Below, piece after piece: positions 25,512 through 37,244 of a stretch of 64,000 bases of DNA. The position numbers and the translations under genes were made by a program. Within the stretch, counting starts at the first letter, position 1. Every line of letters starts with the position of its first letter. Below the pieces are notes generated by a model that saw only the letters and a program-made list of their open reading frames with translations, ran no database searches and was not told where the DNA came from. The stretch lies in assembly GCA_038501785.1 (NCBI GenBank), contig JBAMJR010000050.1:1517001-1581000 (forward strand), written 5' to 3'. This DNA is from Myoxocephalus aenaeus. Lineage: Eukaryota; Chordata; Actinopteri; Perciformes; Cottidae.

Positions 25512-26858
25512 ACGGTGGAAAGGAAAAATGATTTTATCCGCATATCCTTTGTTGTGCAAAGTGCAAAGGTTATTGTTGCTGCTTGTTGTTTGGGAAACCC
25601 TCCAGGCTATATCTAAACTTTAAAAAGCTCGTGTCGGCAAAACACGTGCACAGACACAGGTTTGAGTGTGTGAAATCAAATGTAAAAAAAAAAAAAAACG
25701 AAGTGGAACTTTGTTTTTATTTTTCCTGCAAAGTTTCCATTGTTGTGATTTAATTTCTTAATATCAATATCTGGATCATGTGAGAAAGAAAAGAAGCAAT
25801 CAAACGTAAAACTAGGCTGAAATATTATCTATTCACGAGTAGAAATAGATTAATGAAAAGAAATCATGACAATAAACAACCCCCCCCCAAACTCAGTTTA
25901 GTGACATCCACAAAACGTGATGCTTTCTTCTTTTCTTCAACGACCTCCGCTCCGTCGCAACACGGATGTTGATACTACCTTTACGGGATATATAACTCCA
26001 TCATGTCGGACAAATCTGTATGTGATGTCTCCATAGGGGAGGAAACTGTCGACGCCCGCGCGCCTAATTTCGCTTTTCTCTCTCTAATGAACGCGGGGCC
26101 CATGGGACCGGCTCTGGCCCGGGGCGGTAAGCTGACACTGGCGCGCTGTGTGTGGTATCCAGGGCCGGGCTTGATGGAAAAAGCCTGCTTCCACTCATGT
26201 CAAAGTCATTTACTCAGAGCAAACCCCCCGCTTACACACGCACGGCAAAGACCACCACCTCTCCATCTCTCACACTCCTCGGCCCAGCCCGGCACTGCGA
26301 CAGTTTGTTTTTGTTATCCTCTGGACCAGTTTGGGGAGGAAATTATGAGCAAAATAATACAAATACTATACGAGATGGTGCGTTTTTTATTATTATTGTG
26401 TTTGGGTATCATCAGCCGCAGATAGGCACAACTGTGTTGTGTCGTCACGGCTTCAATTGCAAGTTGAACCTTCTTTTTTTTTTTTGCACATACTGTGGTG
26501 GTTTATTCGTGTCAGGAAAATGCATGATCTGTGTCTGAAATCACGGCTTCATCCATGCAGGACCAGAGAGGGTGGGAAAAACTGGTTCTGTACGTGTGCG
26601 TCTGGCGTGTGGCGCTGTTGATTGGGATGTTTAGGGGGGAGGTTTGATATATGACTTAATTGCGTGTAGTCCGAACTTGGACAGAGGCGGTGGGAGGGGG
26701 AGAAAGAGAGCGAGGAGAAAACGAGGAGCTTTAACACTGCTGAGAAGTAAGTGGACTTGGGCCAGATTTTGGGAAAGAGCGTGGAGGGGGGGCGGCTCTA
26801 TTCGTCACTGATTTCAGGGAGATGTGCAGGCGCAAGAGTGCGGATGAGGAGAAGGGGT

Positions 26859-26885
26859 GGGGGGGGGGGGGGGGGGGGGGGGGGG
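26859..26885. repeat. Poly-G homopolymer upstream of foxf2
   Basis: About 27 consecutive G within a purine-rich patch, some 550 bp before the foxf2 start codon. It could form a G-quadruplex; its true length may be uncertain because long G runs are hard to sequence. Confidence 0.9.
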
Positions 26886-27127
26886 TGGAGGGGCTCTCGG
26901 AGAGGGAAGAAAGATTTTATGCAATGATAGGTGGTCGAGCTTTGTTTGGCTGGACTGTTGCGCGCAATAGGTCGAGGGCTTTTTAGTGTTTCCTCCACTT
27001 GAGGGATTATTAAGGCTGTCGACGGCCACCCGGCGCGCCACGCAGCACCACTTAGCGCCGCGGTGACACCCAGTGGAGCCCCTGCGTCGTGCTAAAGCCC
27101 TGGACACTCAGTCTCTCCAGTGAATAA

Positions 27128-27141
27128 CCCCCCCCCCCCCC
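27128..27141. repeat. Poly-C run in foxf2 upstream region
   Basis: Fourteen consecutive C followed by CT-rich sequence, about 300 bp before the foxf2 ATG. It is followed at 27223-27256 by a near-tandem repeat of 'cgtgcgtaacgggag' (period about 18 bp) whose TAACGG core fits a MYB site. Confidence 0.85.
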
Positions 27142-27435
27142 AGCTCCCCTCCCTCCCTCTCTTTTCCTCTTCCTCTCTCTGTCAGTGCGTACTCGCCGTG
27201 CGTTCTGCATGCGTCAAGGAAGTACCGTGCGTAACGGGAGAGTCGTGCGTAACGGGAGGCAGATTTCACTCCATTTTGCACTGGGATTCTGAGGACCACT
27301 GGCGGCGTAACGCTCACTTGCAAAGGAACACTGACCGCCGGATCCCAATACATTTCTCCTTTAAAACATCTCCCAGCGCGTGTTTTCGCCCTCCCTCTCC
27401 TTCAATCTACGCCAGTCGTATACGTCAGAGCTGAC

Positions 27436-28411
27436 ATGACGACCGAGACCCCTCAGCAGCAGCTGGACCCTCCGCCTCCTCTGAGATCCAGCCCGGCGTC
27501 CGGCTCCCTGCACCCCGCCATGCTGAGCCCACAAGCCGCCACGGAAAGTTCGTCCACCGCCATTAAAGGAAAGAAGACGACCTCCGGTTTACGGCGACCG
27601 GAAAAGCCTCCGTACTCCTACATCGCTCTCATCGTCATGGCGATACAGAGCTCCCCCACCAAGCGACTGACACTCAGTGAGATCTACCAGTTCCTCCAGG
27701 CTCGCTTCCCGTTCTTCCGGGGCTCGTATCAGGGCTGGAAGAACTCCGTCCGGCACAATCTGTCGCTGAACGAGTGCTTCATCAAGCTGCCCAAAGGGCT
27801 GGGCCGGCCGGGGAAAGGCCACTACTGGACCATCGACCCGGGCAGCGAGTTCATGTTTGAGGAAGGCTCGTTTCGTCGCAGACCCAGAGGCTTCAGGAGG
27901 AAATGTCAAGCTCTGAAGCCCATGTACCGGATGATGAACGGCATCGGCTTCGGCGCCTCCATCCTCCCGCAGAGTTTTGACTTCCAAGCTCCATCCGCCG
28001 CTCTCTCCTGTCACGGCAACAGCTACAACTTGGACATGATGAGCAATTCAATGGCCGGGGGTTACGACGGGCTGAGCGGCGGCCACCACGTGCCCCACAT
28101 GTCTCCGAGCCCCGGATCCACGTACATGGCGAGCTGTCCCGTGCCGTCGAACGGGGAGTACGGACCGGACAGCAGCAGCAGCCCCGTGCCGTCCTCTCCG
28201 GCCATGGCCAGCGCGCTGGACGGCCACTCCCCGTACGCCAGTACGTCCGCGCACTGGGCGTCCTCCGGCGGGTCCCCCTACATCAAACAGCAGCCTCTCA
28301 CCTCCAGCAGCCCCGCGTCCTCGGGCTTACACTCCGGCATGTCGCCTTATTCCCTGGAGCAGAGCTATCTTCACCAGAACGGCAGAGACAGCCACAGCAC
28401 CGACATATCAG
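27436..28411 (+). CDS. foxf2: Forkhead transcription factor FoxF2, coding exon 1
   Basis: This exon encodes residues 1-325 plus one base of codon 326 of a 382-aa protein; exon 2 is at 30082-30254. FoxF2 is a nuclear activator of mesenchymal, craniofacial, gut and pericyte genes (family knowledge). The forkhead domain spans about 57-150: EKPPYSYIALIVMAI, recognition helix WKNSVRHNLSLNECF at 101-115, then RRRPRGFRRK. FoxF2 rather than FoxF1 is shown by GFGASILPQSFDFQAP after the domain and by VPHMSPSPGSTYMASC and SSPVPSSPAMASA further on. The donor site is TCAG|gtacc, with GT at 28412. The ATG has G at -3 and begins MTTE. Serine/proline-rich sequence dominates after residue 180. Probably foxf2a by linkage. 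Confidence 0.96.
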
Positions 28412-30081
28412 GTACCAGCAGCTCACTGTGGCGCATATGGGGAGGAGGAACCCCGCCGAATATCATAGAAATTAATAAAACAATACGATAAGAATCCAGC
28501 ATGTCCACTTCATCTCAATCGGAAGCTAAAATAATCAGCAAGTGCAGCAGAGGCCTGCGACCAATTATACATAGTGATATATAGTGAAAACTCAAATGAT
28601 ATATTTAATAAGTATGACTGTTATTTCAAATTGGGATTGTCGTGTTTATTCGAAAGGAAAACACATGTAAAATAAGAGATTACACACCAGAAAAGGAATA
28701 TTATTTTTAATTGTTTTCATTATATTTTACCCTAAATTATTTCCGTTTTAAGCTCACAGTCGTCAGAGACAAAATAATTAAGCACTTGTTGTATTGAATA
28801 TTAAAGTCACATTTAATGATGACTGAATAATAAAACCTGATGAGCTTGATCCACTAAATGTATAATGTCGTTGAGGCCAATACATACATAAAATCCAGAT
28901 TCTAAGGGCTAATGTGTCACATGTCCCTTGAATCCACAATCTGCGCACGTGCTAATAAACAGATTAAGATCAACATCTATTTGTGTGATCGCCTTCGTAA
29001 TGCACCTCCCCAGTTCACGTTCATTTGCTTTAGCATAACACACTGAGGGTTTACTTAAGTCAGGGGATTTGGCCGAGGCGAGTTACCCACGCTGGAGCCG
29101 AAAGGGTCCCAGAGGTTAACCAAACAAAAGGGTCTGCAGGTCGGACCACACCAGCAGAGGATTTCATCCAGCGCGTCTCCACGAGAGACGGCGGGCCTTG
29201 TTAAACTTTACGCGGCGGCTTAATTGAGGCTGCGCGGGTTGGACTGCGCAGTGCAGGTCGGGGACTGTCCTGACAGGCAGAGAGGCTCGTGTGTTGTCTG
29301 TGGAAACGGGCGCAGGGCAACGCGCTGTGGCCCGCAGGATAAAGCCTGCTGTCTTCCCCTGAAAAACACAGTCACATCTGGAGTCCTTATGACCTTGACG
29401 AAGCCGCAGCCTCCCTATTTATTTTTCTCTTTCTGGAAATAGAGGCTCACTTACAGACACGAAATGACGGCCTCGTTTAAATTCGGTTGTAGGTTTGGGG
29501 AAAAATAACCAGATAGATTACTGTTTTTAGTTAGAAATCTAAATAAAAGCATTCAATTGATAATAAATAAATTTAAAAAATAGCTAAAGGAAGGTGCAAT
29601 GCTTTTAATTAAGAGCACAGCTCATTAGACATGATTGGGCTGTCACCTTGTGGAAGGCTAACAAATATATATTTTTAAATGTGTTATTTCTGCATTTGCA
29701 ATTTCTATAACTGCAAATGAATCTGCAAAAAAATGTGGGTCAACAGGGGGATTGCTTATCTTTTTATAAACAATAATTATTTATGTAAAACAAGGCCTTA
29801 TCCGTCTGCATCAGTCAATTGTGTTTCTTTTATTAGCACTTATGAACGTGAATACACATTTTCTGGTTCATGAAACTGCTCAGAATAAACTACATTTTAT
29901 TTCGAAGATGAAACATTAATTTCTGTTCACGGCGAACCCTAATTTAACACACGAACACTTTTTTTTTTTCGTGCAGAATAATTTCGCAAAAAAAAAAAAA
30001 CGTGGTTGAAGATGCTGAACACAAAAACTATGAATATTAACATCTGCGCCTCTCCATGTATGTGTCCTGTCTCCTCTGCAG
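28412..30081 (+). other. foxf2: foxf2 intron
   Basis: A 1670-bp GT-AG intron (gtacc...tctcctctgcag) at the position conserved in vertebrate FoxF genes, just before the C-terminal DxKPCVM-type exon. It is AT-rich, with a GC-richer block at 28930-29450. The stretch 29590-29680 has a TTTAATTAA core and closely spaced homeodomain-like words and could be a conserved element. If the intron is retained, translation runs to a stop at 28489-28491. Confidence 0.9.
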
Positions 30082-30254
30082 TGGGGATTCCACGCTACCA
30101 GAGCCATTCCTCGTTGTGCGACAGGAAAGATTTCGTGTTAAACTTCAACGGCATCTCGTCCTTCCACCCCTCGACCGGCGGATCCTACTACCACCATCAC
30201 CACCACCACCACCCGCAGAGCGTCTGTCAGGACATCAAGCCGTGCGTGATGTGA
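30082..30254 (+). CDS. foxf2: FoxF2, coding exon 2 (C-terminus)
   Basis: This encodes residues 326-382. The acceptor is cctctgcag|TGGGG; joined in frame to exon 1 it reads DIS-VGIPRYQSHSSLCDRK and continues DFVLNFNGISSFHP, then a run of seven histidines, and ends QDIKPCVM. That ending is diagnostic for FoxF proteins, and DRKDFVLNFNGISS is the FoxF2 form. The C-terminus acts as an activation region in mammalian FoxF proteins (family knowledge). The exon is too short and lacks an in-frame start to be recognised alone; the splice phase (codon split 1/2) matches exactly. Confidence 0.95.
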
Positions 30255-30265
30255 GCGGCCGTGCA

Positions 30266-30281
30266 CGCGCGCGCGCGCGCG
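30266..30281. repeat. (CG)n run just after foxf2 stop
   Basis: An alternating CG tract within the first 30 nt of the foxf2 3'UTR. Alternating CG favours Z-DNA and is uncommon in methylated vertebrate genomes, where it usually survives in CpG islands. Confidence 0.85.
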
Positions 30282-30693
30282 ACGGTCCCAGTGAAACTGC
30301 AGCTCCGTCACGAGAGAACCAACACGCGGACATTTTGGATGTATCGTGGCGTCCGCGTTCACATGTTTGCCTCCAACGTGCAGCCGACGTAGCTTTCTTG
30401 GTTGGACTTGAGAAAACTATGCATTGAAGGAAATGAATGAAGAAACCACAGATGCCTTTTAAAAAAAAAAAAATTTAAAAAAATTTAAAAAATAAACACT
30501 CAGCCAATATGAACCCTGACAAGCGTTTTCTTCTTCAAAAGAAGCTTCAGAAACACGACTTTTAATGTGTTTGCTCTTGTAACACGTGCAAACTAATTAT
30601 ATTCTATGTAACTATGTTCTATCCTATTAGAGTAACTACACTTTGCACTTATTGTATAACCCTTTGCCAACTTTTTGTCCTGTAAAAGGTTTC

Positions 30694-30699
30694 AATAAA
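30694..30699 (+). terminator. foxf2: foxf2 polyadenylation signal
   Basis: AATAAA in the context 'ggtttcaataaagctgatat', 440 bp after the stop codon. An earlier AATAAA at 30491-30496 lies in an A/T homopolymer patch and is a weaker alternative. The preceding AT-rich sequence ('ttgcacttattgtat') looks like an ordinary 3'UTR. Confidence 0.75.
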
Positions 30700-30881
30700 G
30701 CTGATATATATTTTAGGCTACATTCCTGCAGATTTCTGTCTTCTCACATTCACGTGGAAAGCTTCCTGACTTTGCATTAGGGGCGTGATATGGAGCATAA
30801 ACATAATTCCATATTGAATATTGCTTTCTGGCCGTTTACACATTCCCAGTTATTGTCATCATGGTGGAAAGACCATTTACT

Positions 30882-30882
<1 letters not shown>

Positions 30883-30931
<49 letters not shown>
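30883..30931. repeat. (TA)n microsatellite
   Basis: A pure TA dinucleotide tract of about 49 bp, shortly after the foxf2 polyA site. Confidence 0.96.
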
Positions 30932-30934
<3 letters not shown>

Positions 30935-31079
30935 CCGAGTATTTCAACTACTGCTGCTTTATATTTTTACTCATTTATTTGGCAGCTTTTAATATGCAGA
31001 ATAATAATTAACATGCCAAATATATGATCAGTTTATAACATATAAAGCATGCATATTTAAACATATATCACTTGCAAAC

Positions 31080-31275
31080 AGCTACAACATTAAGATTATT
31101 CTGACATGTTGACGCATCAGTAAAATAAGACTATATGCACTGCATTATGAGTACTTTTACTTTTGACACTTAGTTGTTGTTAATACTTCTTACTTTGTAA
31201 ATACGGGATATAATAACTTGTATTTCGTAGTATTGCTACTTTTACTTAAGTAAAGGATTATTTCTTCCACCACTG
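31080..31275 (-). mobile_element. hAT-like fish repeat, truncated copy A
   Basis: The right end reads '...cttaagtaaaggattattt' then CTTCCACCACTG, the reverse complement of the CAGTGGTGGAAG terminus at 31467. Upstream it carries the family's 'gagtacttttacttttgaca' phrase. This is a diverged partial copy in inverted orientation. Family membership comes from recognising a very common fish repeat; its outer end is not clear. Confidence 0.65.
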
Positions 31276-31466
31276 ATGTATTAAATTAGTATTATCTCTA
31301 TATGACAACCTAATGTACAACAAATAGCTTCCAGAAATAATGTCTGCTTTGAACTTGTTTTTCAGTCAAAGAAACCTTTTAGCCTTCAATCAATAACGCT
31401 CGTTTCCATAGTGCTTTAAAAGTGAAGTCTCTGTTTTTCAGTAGATCCTGTTTTGGTTTGTGATTA

Positions 31467-31945
31467 CAGTGGTGGAAGAAGTTCAGATCCTTTACTCAAT
31501 TAATTAAAAGTAGCACTGTTTACAAATACAGTTTCACCTTTTATTCCTGTAACTCCACTACCAGGACAAATGCCACTTTTTTTTGTTGTGAAAATACAGC
31601 AGTATTCCAGAAAATTGTACTTTTATACTTTTTATACGTCAGAATGGCCTCTTTGATTATACATTTTATATTACTGGACTTATTTATTAACATGCAAACA
31701 TATTTTGAATGTGTTAAGTCAAAGTGGAGTCGATGTATGTCATGTTGGGCAGTTTAAAACAATGAATCGGGTTATCTTGTCATTTATTTTGTACGTAAAA
31801 CCATAATCTCAAAAGTAAGCTGTCAAATCAATGAAGAGGAGTTGAGTTATTACCATCATACAATAGACATACTCAAGTAAAGAACATGCAGCTCAGAATG
31901 TTACTTAAGTACAGTGCTTGAGTAAATGTAACTTATTTACCATTG
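31467..31945 (+). mobile_element. hAT-like fish repeat, copy B
   Basis: It begins CAGTGGTGGAAGAAGTTCAG and 'atcctttactcaa' and ends in 'cagtgcttgagtaaatgta' followed by a decayed terminus near TTTACCATTG. These are the two ends of a widespread non-autonomous fish repeat of the 'gtggtggaagaagt...tacttaagtaaaagta' type. There is no coding capacity. Its intact left end faces copy A across about 190 bp. Confidence 0.7.
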
Positions 31946-33139
31946 TTTATAAATCTGGGTATTTGGAAACAGGATTACTTTACAGCAATGTGGATGAGAA
32001 CCACACTGATCATTTAAGCTTAGAGTGCTGATATGAGGAGAGAGGCTCAAAAGATTCAAAGTAATATTACATTGTAAAAAAAGGAAGAAGTGACTTCTTA
32101 AAACCGGATTATTCCCAGTTAAAATATGTCCACATCCTGCATGTTTCACAGCCACCTCCAGCTTGTCTAAAACAGCTGAAAGTCTTTTGCATCCTTGCTC
32201 CTTTCCTTGTGGACATCCAGAGTTGCCAGAATTGCAAGACGCCATATAAACAAAGCCACGACAGGGCCCGCGTCTATGGAAATGCAACAACTTGGTATTT
32301 TTAGAGTGCGGTAAACAGATCAAACTCTCGGAGCGTCGCCTCGTCACACAAACAGAGAGCAGACTGGTGCTGCTCCTCTAGTTGTTGTCTGCATGGCTTT
32401 TGGTCATGACTCAAATGCAGCATCTCCCATGACTAACATATGCAGATAGACATTTGGAAGTGGCAGCTCCTTACAAGGCCACTGACATAATCACAGTTCC
32501 TTAAATCTGTGTCTTGGATGCAACGTCTCAGAAAATGTTTTCGCCAGGATGTTTAAGATCTGTTACCTCAGTGTTTATTTGTCGTGTTAAAGCTCATCGC
32601 GGGGTTTCTCTGGAGCACACTACTTTGTCAATATGTTTGCTCATGGAACTTAAAAGTAATTTTCTGGTTGAATAAATCAAATTGCACCAGTTTTAACATT
32701 TCTAAGGTATCACAAATGAGAACCACGTGAGAAAGTTATGTTTCCACGTTTTAACATGGCCAACAAGCCACATGTGGACAAATCCTCATGTGGTCCAATG
32801 ATTCAGAGAATGAGAAAAGATCTGGCAGCAAATTACACTGGAGATCTGTAAACGTCACATCTTCATATCTGCTTATAACAAGCTTCAGATCCAGAATCAG
32901 TCAGAAAAACACAGCGGGTTTTAAACACTTTGGGGTCCAAGACATATCTTGTGGGGTTGGGACCAGAGAGAAGAAAGAACAATCACATGTCAAAAAGATA
33001 AATGTCTTTGACTAGACAACAAAGTGCTCTCTAATTTCCTCAGTGCAGCCCTCCATGATGAGAAGTCACACAAAGTGGACTTGCAGCTGCTGGAATTTCC
33101 ATGACCAGATTGGTAAGGAGCTTTCGATGTGGTGGAGGA

Positions 33140-33155
33140 CAGCGCCATCTAGTGG
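33140..33155 (-). promoter_or_regulatory. Candidate CTCF-type site
   Basis: CAGCGCCATCTAGTGG; its reverse complement CCACTAGATGGCGCTG is a near-ideal CTCF core. It lies between foxf2 and foxc1. Similar wording also occurs in some dispersed fish repeats, so binding is not certain. Confidence 0.4.
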
Positions 33156-36017
33156 CTGACTTCAACACATAGATGTTACATTCAGTACACCGAGAAAGCA
33201 CAAACAAAATCTGATGAATATCTGTATATTGTATTATATTATATTATCGCAATACATTTGCATTAAATTACTTCAGCAATGTCCATAGGCTTTCAACATA
33301 AATAGAGTCAAGGGGGTCAAAGGAAAACGATGCAGGAGTTGATTTCGCTGATAAAAATAAAACCAGATAGAAGGATAGAATATTTTATGAAAAATGTATT
33401 TTGATGTACAAATGAGAGGAAGAGAGAAGGTCAGAAGATCCGCAAACACTAGCAATCCTGAACACATGCACGTTAACAGATGGATGGATAACATGGACCA
33501 ATAGACAGAGAGAAGAGCAAACAACCCGACCGACTGTTGTGGTCCTTGAAAAGAAAATTCAGACTTTTTCAGTTTTTCTCATGTCTGAAGCTGACGACAT
33601 ACACAGCCTTCGGCCTTTTAGCTAAACGAGGCTAAGCAGGTCCCGACCTCTTTGTAGTCTACTGGAAAAACACAAGTGATGTCTCATTTGAACTCTCGGT
33701 TAGATGGCAAACAAATGTAGAGTCACTGTTCCTTTAATATGGACCACGAGCTGCAGGGCAAAACCCACAATGCATCCGCTGCTTTGTGCAAATTGAGCTC
33801 AATTACAAATGTGACCCATCCTATTGCATCACTGAATATAATGTATCGTGTTACTGTGTGTGTGTGTGGAATAACTCACTGTGCAATAAGCTAACCATTT
33901 AAAAAGATCTTAGCTCATTACACATGAACAATACATGAAAAGACAACTTTGGTATTTTAGAAAAGGTCACTGAATTAGAAGGCAGGACTGTTTCATGTTC
34001 TAAGGCTCTGATTGGTTGTTTCATTGATTAACATTTGTTCCACCAATCAGGCGGAGGAAAGTTAGACCTAACATTAGACAGCTTGGCTTAATTGCTTCCA
34101 TTTGAAAAGTATTTAACACAATGCAAAAGGGAATTCATGAGAAAAGGGCGTGGCTAATTGCCATAACTGCACTGACTGTTTGACAAAGAGCTGTGCAGCT
34201 GTTGAATGGCATGCCTTTGTTAACTGACTGTCATTAGTGGTATTACCCAACACAATTCCAGTTCATGCATACTGCAGCGATTATAGATAATTGAATAATT
34301 TGGGTTATGGTAGTCAAACTATTCTTTGCTGAGTTAGGTTAGTTTGGAAGCATTACTTCCACAACATGTGTAGCAGCCTATTATTTGATGTGGTTCAACA
34401 CGCTGAATAGTTCCTCCATTGTTTCAGAGCCACGCCCACCTCTTCACCTTCAATATGTGGCAACAATACAGACACTGTTGAAGTGATCAAGTGTCTGAAT
34501 CTTCCAAAACAATCTCATCATTTAGTGTATCGATGTGTCACCCTGCCTGTTGGCAGAGGAGGACTTTTCCCCTTTGGAATATATGTGAGATTTCAACCAG
34601 ACTCTGTGCTTTTCCGCACACGTTTGCTTTTTCTTGTATCGATCTTAATTGTGTACCTGACATGTCTTGGCCATCGTTCTTTGATATAAACTGTTACAGA
34701 TTTTATACTTGGGCCATTTTATGATAGGTTGGTTCATCCAGCGTACAAAAAGGCGCCCAGCTCGGCGTCCACTGCGCCCTCAAGTGCCCGGGTAACATGG
34801 AGGTGTGCAGGTGTCGTTTGTTGAGGGCAAAACAAGAACTCTGGTAAATATGTTGATGTTGGTCCTCTACCTATGATGCAATCATGGCCTTCAAGTTTCG
34901 ATTTCAAGGATGGTCTGTAGATATGGTTTTGTATATTTGATCAACAGATCTGTAAAACAGAGTTTCACCACAAAGAACCACACAAAAGCACCATTTAAAT
35001 CTTGTGTTTACCAGAGATGTGTTCATAAATTCTGTGGGAATAAGTCATTCAGCATGAAAAAAAGCCTAAACAAATGACTATTTATATAAAGATATTGGAG
35101 CCAACTAAGAATAAAACAACCGATGAGTCGACTTATCAACAAAGATGGGGGCCGCCTTGTGGAAGACACTAGCGTGGCCTTCCAAGCTGATGAAGGATGC
35201 TTCAGGGTTAGAGGAGAGAGAGCCGCTTGGCAGTGATACAGGAACCGTTTAAAGCTGTCAGCGAGCAGCTGGCTGCCTCGTCCCAACCGCAAGCCAGCAA
35301 AGCAGAGAGAGAAAGAGAAGGAGAGAAAAAAAGGAAAAGTTAGGCATGTCCGGCCTTGTAGATGAGCTACGGGTTGCACCTGTTCCCCAGCCCTCTGAGA
35401 AGACCAGTAACCATAACAACAAAGAGGTCGGACCCAAGAAGAAACTAGCTAAATAGGAAGGAATGCCCTCCGACCGACCTCTGGCTCCCAGTCTTGAAGG
35501 CCATCTGAGGGAAAAGGAACGAGGACGAGAGGCATCTTGGACATCGACACGCTTCCTGGGGAAAAGCTTGGCCGTGGAGTGCATTTCATCATCCGGTCCA
35601 GAGAGACTTTACTCAAACCCTGATGAGATCGAAACTGACGTTTCATGCATACGTGTCTTCCTGCCTTCGCCGGGAAGAAAGAAGATTCCAGTTGAGAGGC
35701 CTGTGGCACGGCTACCTCAATAAAAGAAATTCATCTTCAGAGAGCAGCGGCTCCCGCACAGGCAGCGAAGATGAAGGGACAGGAATAATAAAGCGTCAGA
35801 GGAAGTAAAGGCCAGTCTGTGAAGGAGGTGAAGAAGACACATTGGACATGTTCACTGCTCCGACTGGGCTTCCTTCCCAAATTGCAGTCCAGCAGTCAGA
35901 TGAAGTGAAAGCATCCGCCACCTCCTGCAGGATTCACTGCTCCTCCTGTAGCTGCTCTGGAGTCTTCCCATGTTACTGGAGACACAACTTTGAGTCCCTG
36001 CTGCCTTTTGGCCACGA

Positions 36018-37052
36018 CTCTCATGCATCTGTCCCACCGCCTCTCATGCATCTGTCCCACCGCCTCTCATGCATCTGTCCCTCCGCCTCTCATGCATCTG
36101 TCCCACCGCCTCTCATGCATCTGTCCCACCGCCTCTCATGCATCTGTCCCACCGCCTCTCATGCATCTGTCCCACCGCCTCTCATGCATCTGTCCCACCG
36201 CCTCTCATGCATCTGTCCCACCGCCTCTCATGCATCTGTCCCATCGCCTCTCATGCATCTGTCCCATCGCCTCTCATGCATCTGTCCCATCGCCTCTCAT
36301 GCATCTGTCCCATCGCCTCTCATGCATCTGTCCCATCACCTCTCATGCATCTGTCTCATCACCTCTCATGCATCTGTCCCATCACCTCTCATGCATCTGT
36401 CCCATCACCTCTCATGCATCTGTCCCATCACCTCTCATGCATCTGTCCCATCACCTCTCATGCATCTGTCCCATCACCTCTCATGCATCTGTCCCTCCGC
36501 CTCTCATGCATCTGTCCCATCACCTCTCATGCATCTGTCCCATCACCTCTCATGCATCTGTCTCATCACCTCTCATGCATCTGTCCCTCCGCCTCTCGTG
36601 GATCTGTCCCACCGCCTCTCATGCATCTGTCCCACCGCCTCTCATGCATCTGTCCCATCACCTCTCATGCATCTGTCCCACCGCCTCTCATGCATCTGTC
36701 CCACCGCCTCTCATGCATCTGTCTCATCACCTCTCATGCATCTGTCCCTCCGCCTCTCGTGGATCTGTCCCACCGCCTCTCATGCATCTGTCCCACCGCC
36801 TCTCATGCATCTGTCTCATCACCTCTCATGCATCTGTCCCTCCGCCTCTCGTGGATCTGTCCCACCGCCTCTCATGCATCTGTCCCACCGCCTCTCATGC
36901 ATCTGTCCCACCGCCTCTCATGCATCTGTCCCATCACCTCTCATGCATCTGTCCCATCACCTCTCATGCATCTGTCTCATCACCTCTCATGCATCTGTCC
37001 TACCACCTCTCATGCATCTGTCCTACCACCTCTCATGCATCTGTCCTACCGC
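36018..37052. repeat. 23-bp minisatellite, 45 tandem copies
   Basis: 1035 bp, exactly 45 x 23, of the unit CTCTCATGCATCTGTCCCACC plus GC. The lack of net indels keeps all three forward frames open; each reads a cyclic form of the same 23-residue peptide (MHLSHRLSCICPTASHASVP...). Unit variants include cccatcacc, ctcatcacc, ccctccgcc and cctaccacc endings. A CTCGTGGATCTG variant recurs about 36595, 36755 and 36849 inside a multi-unit block, showing higher-order duplication. There is no promoter, splice context or family match, so I treat it as non-coding. Confidence 0.97.
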
Positions 37053-37149
37053 ACAGGCCGCTCCCCTCACCAGCACCTCCGTACTTCAACCAAGTACAAA
37101 TATACAGCAGTTACAGCAAGCCTGTCAGCCAGTAGTCCATGCAGTACCA

Positions 37150-37180
37150 CTTGTCCGTCTGTCCGTCTGTCCGTCTGTCT

Positions 37181-37244
<64 letters not shown>

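Larger units (their letters stand above)
30700..36017. other. foxf2-foxc1 spacer, proximal part
   Basis: No coding exon recognised. The interval contains a (TA)n tract (30883-30931), two facing copies of a hAT-like repeat (31080-31945) and otherwise unique AT-rich DNA. Open frames at 32-36 kb lack splice sites, domains or similarity I can recognise. 35130-35850 is GC-richer with several medium open frames on both strands, but none looks like a known protein. Confidence 0.5.

Noticed and set aside
26003..26425. 140-codon ATG frame preceded by a TATATAA-like sequence, 1.4 kb before foxf2
   Set aside because: No family resemblance, no Fox-related motif, and a composition that switches abruptly along its length. 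It is more likely regulatory GC-rich DNA.
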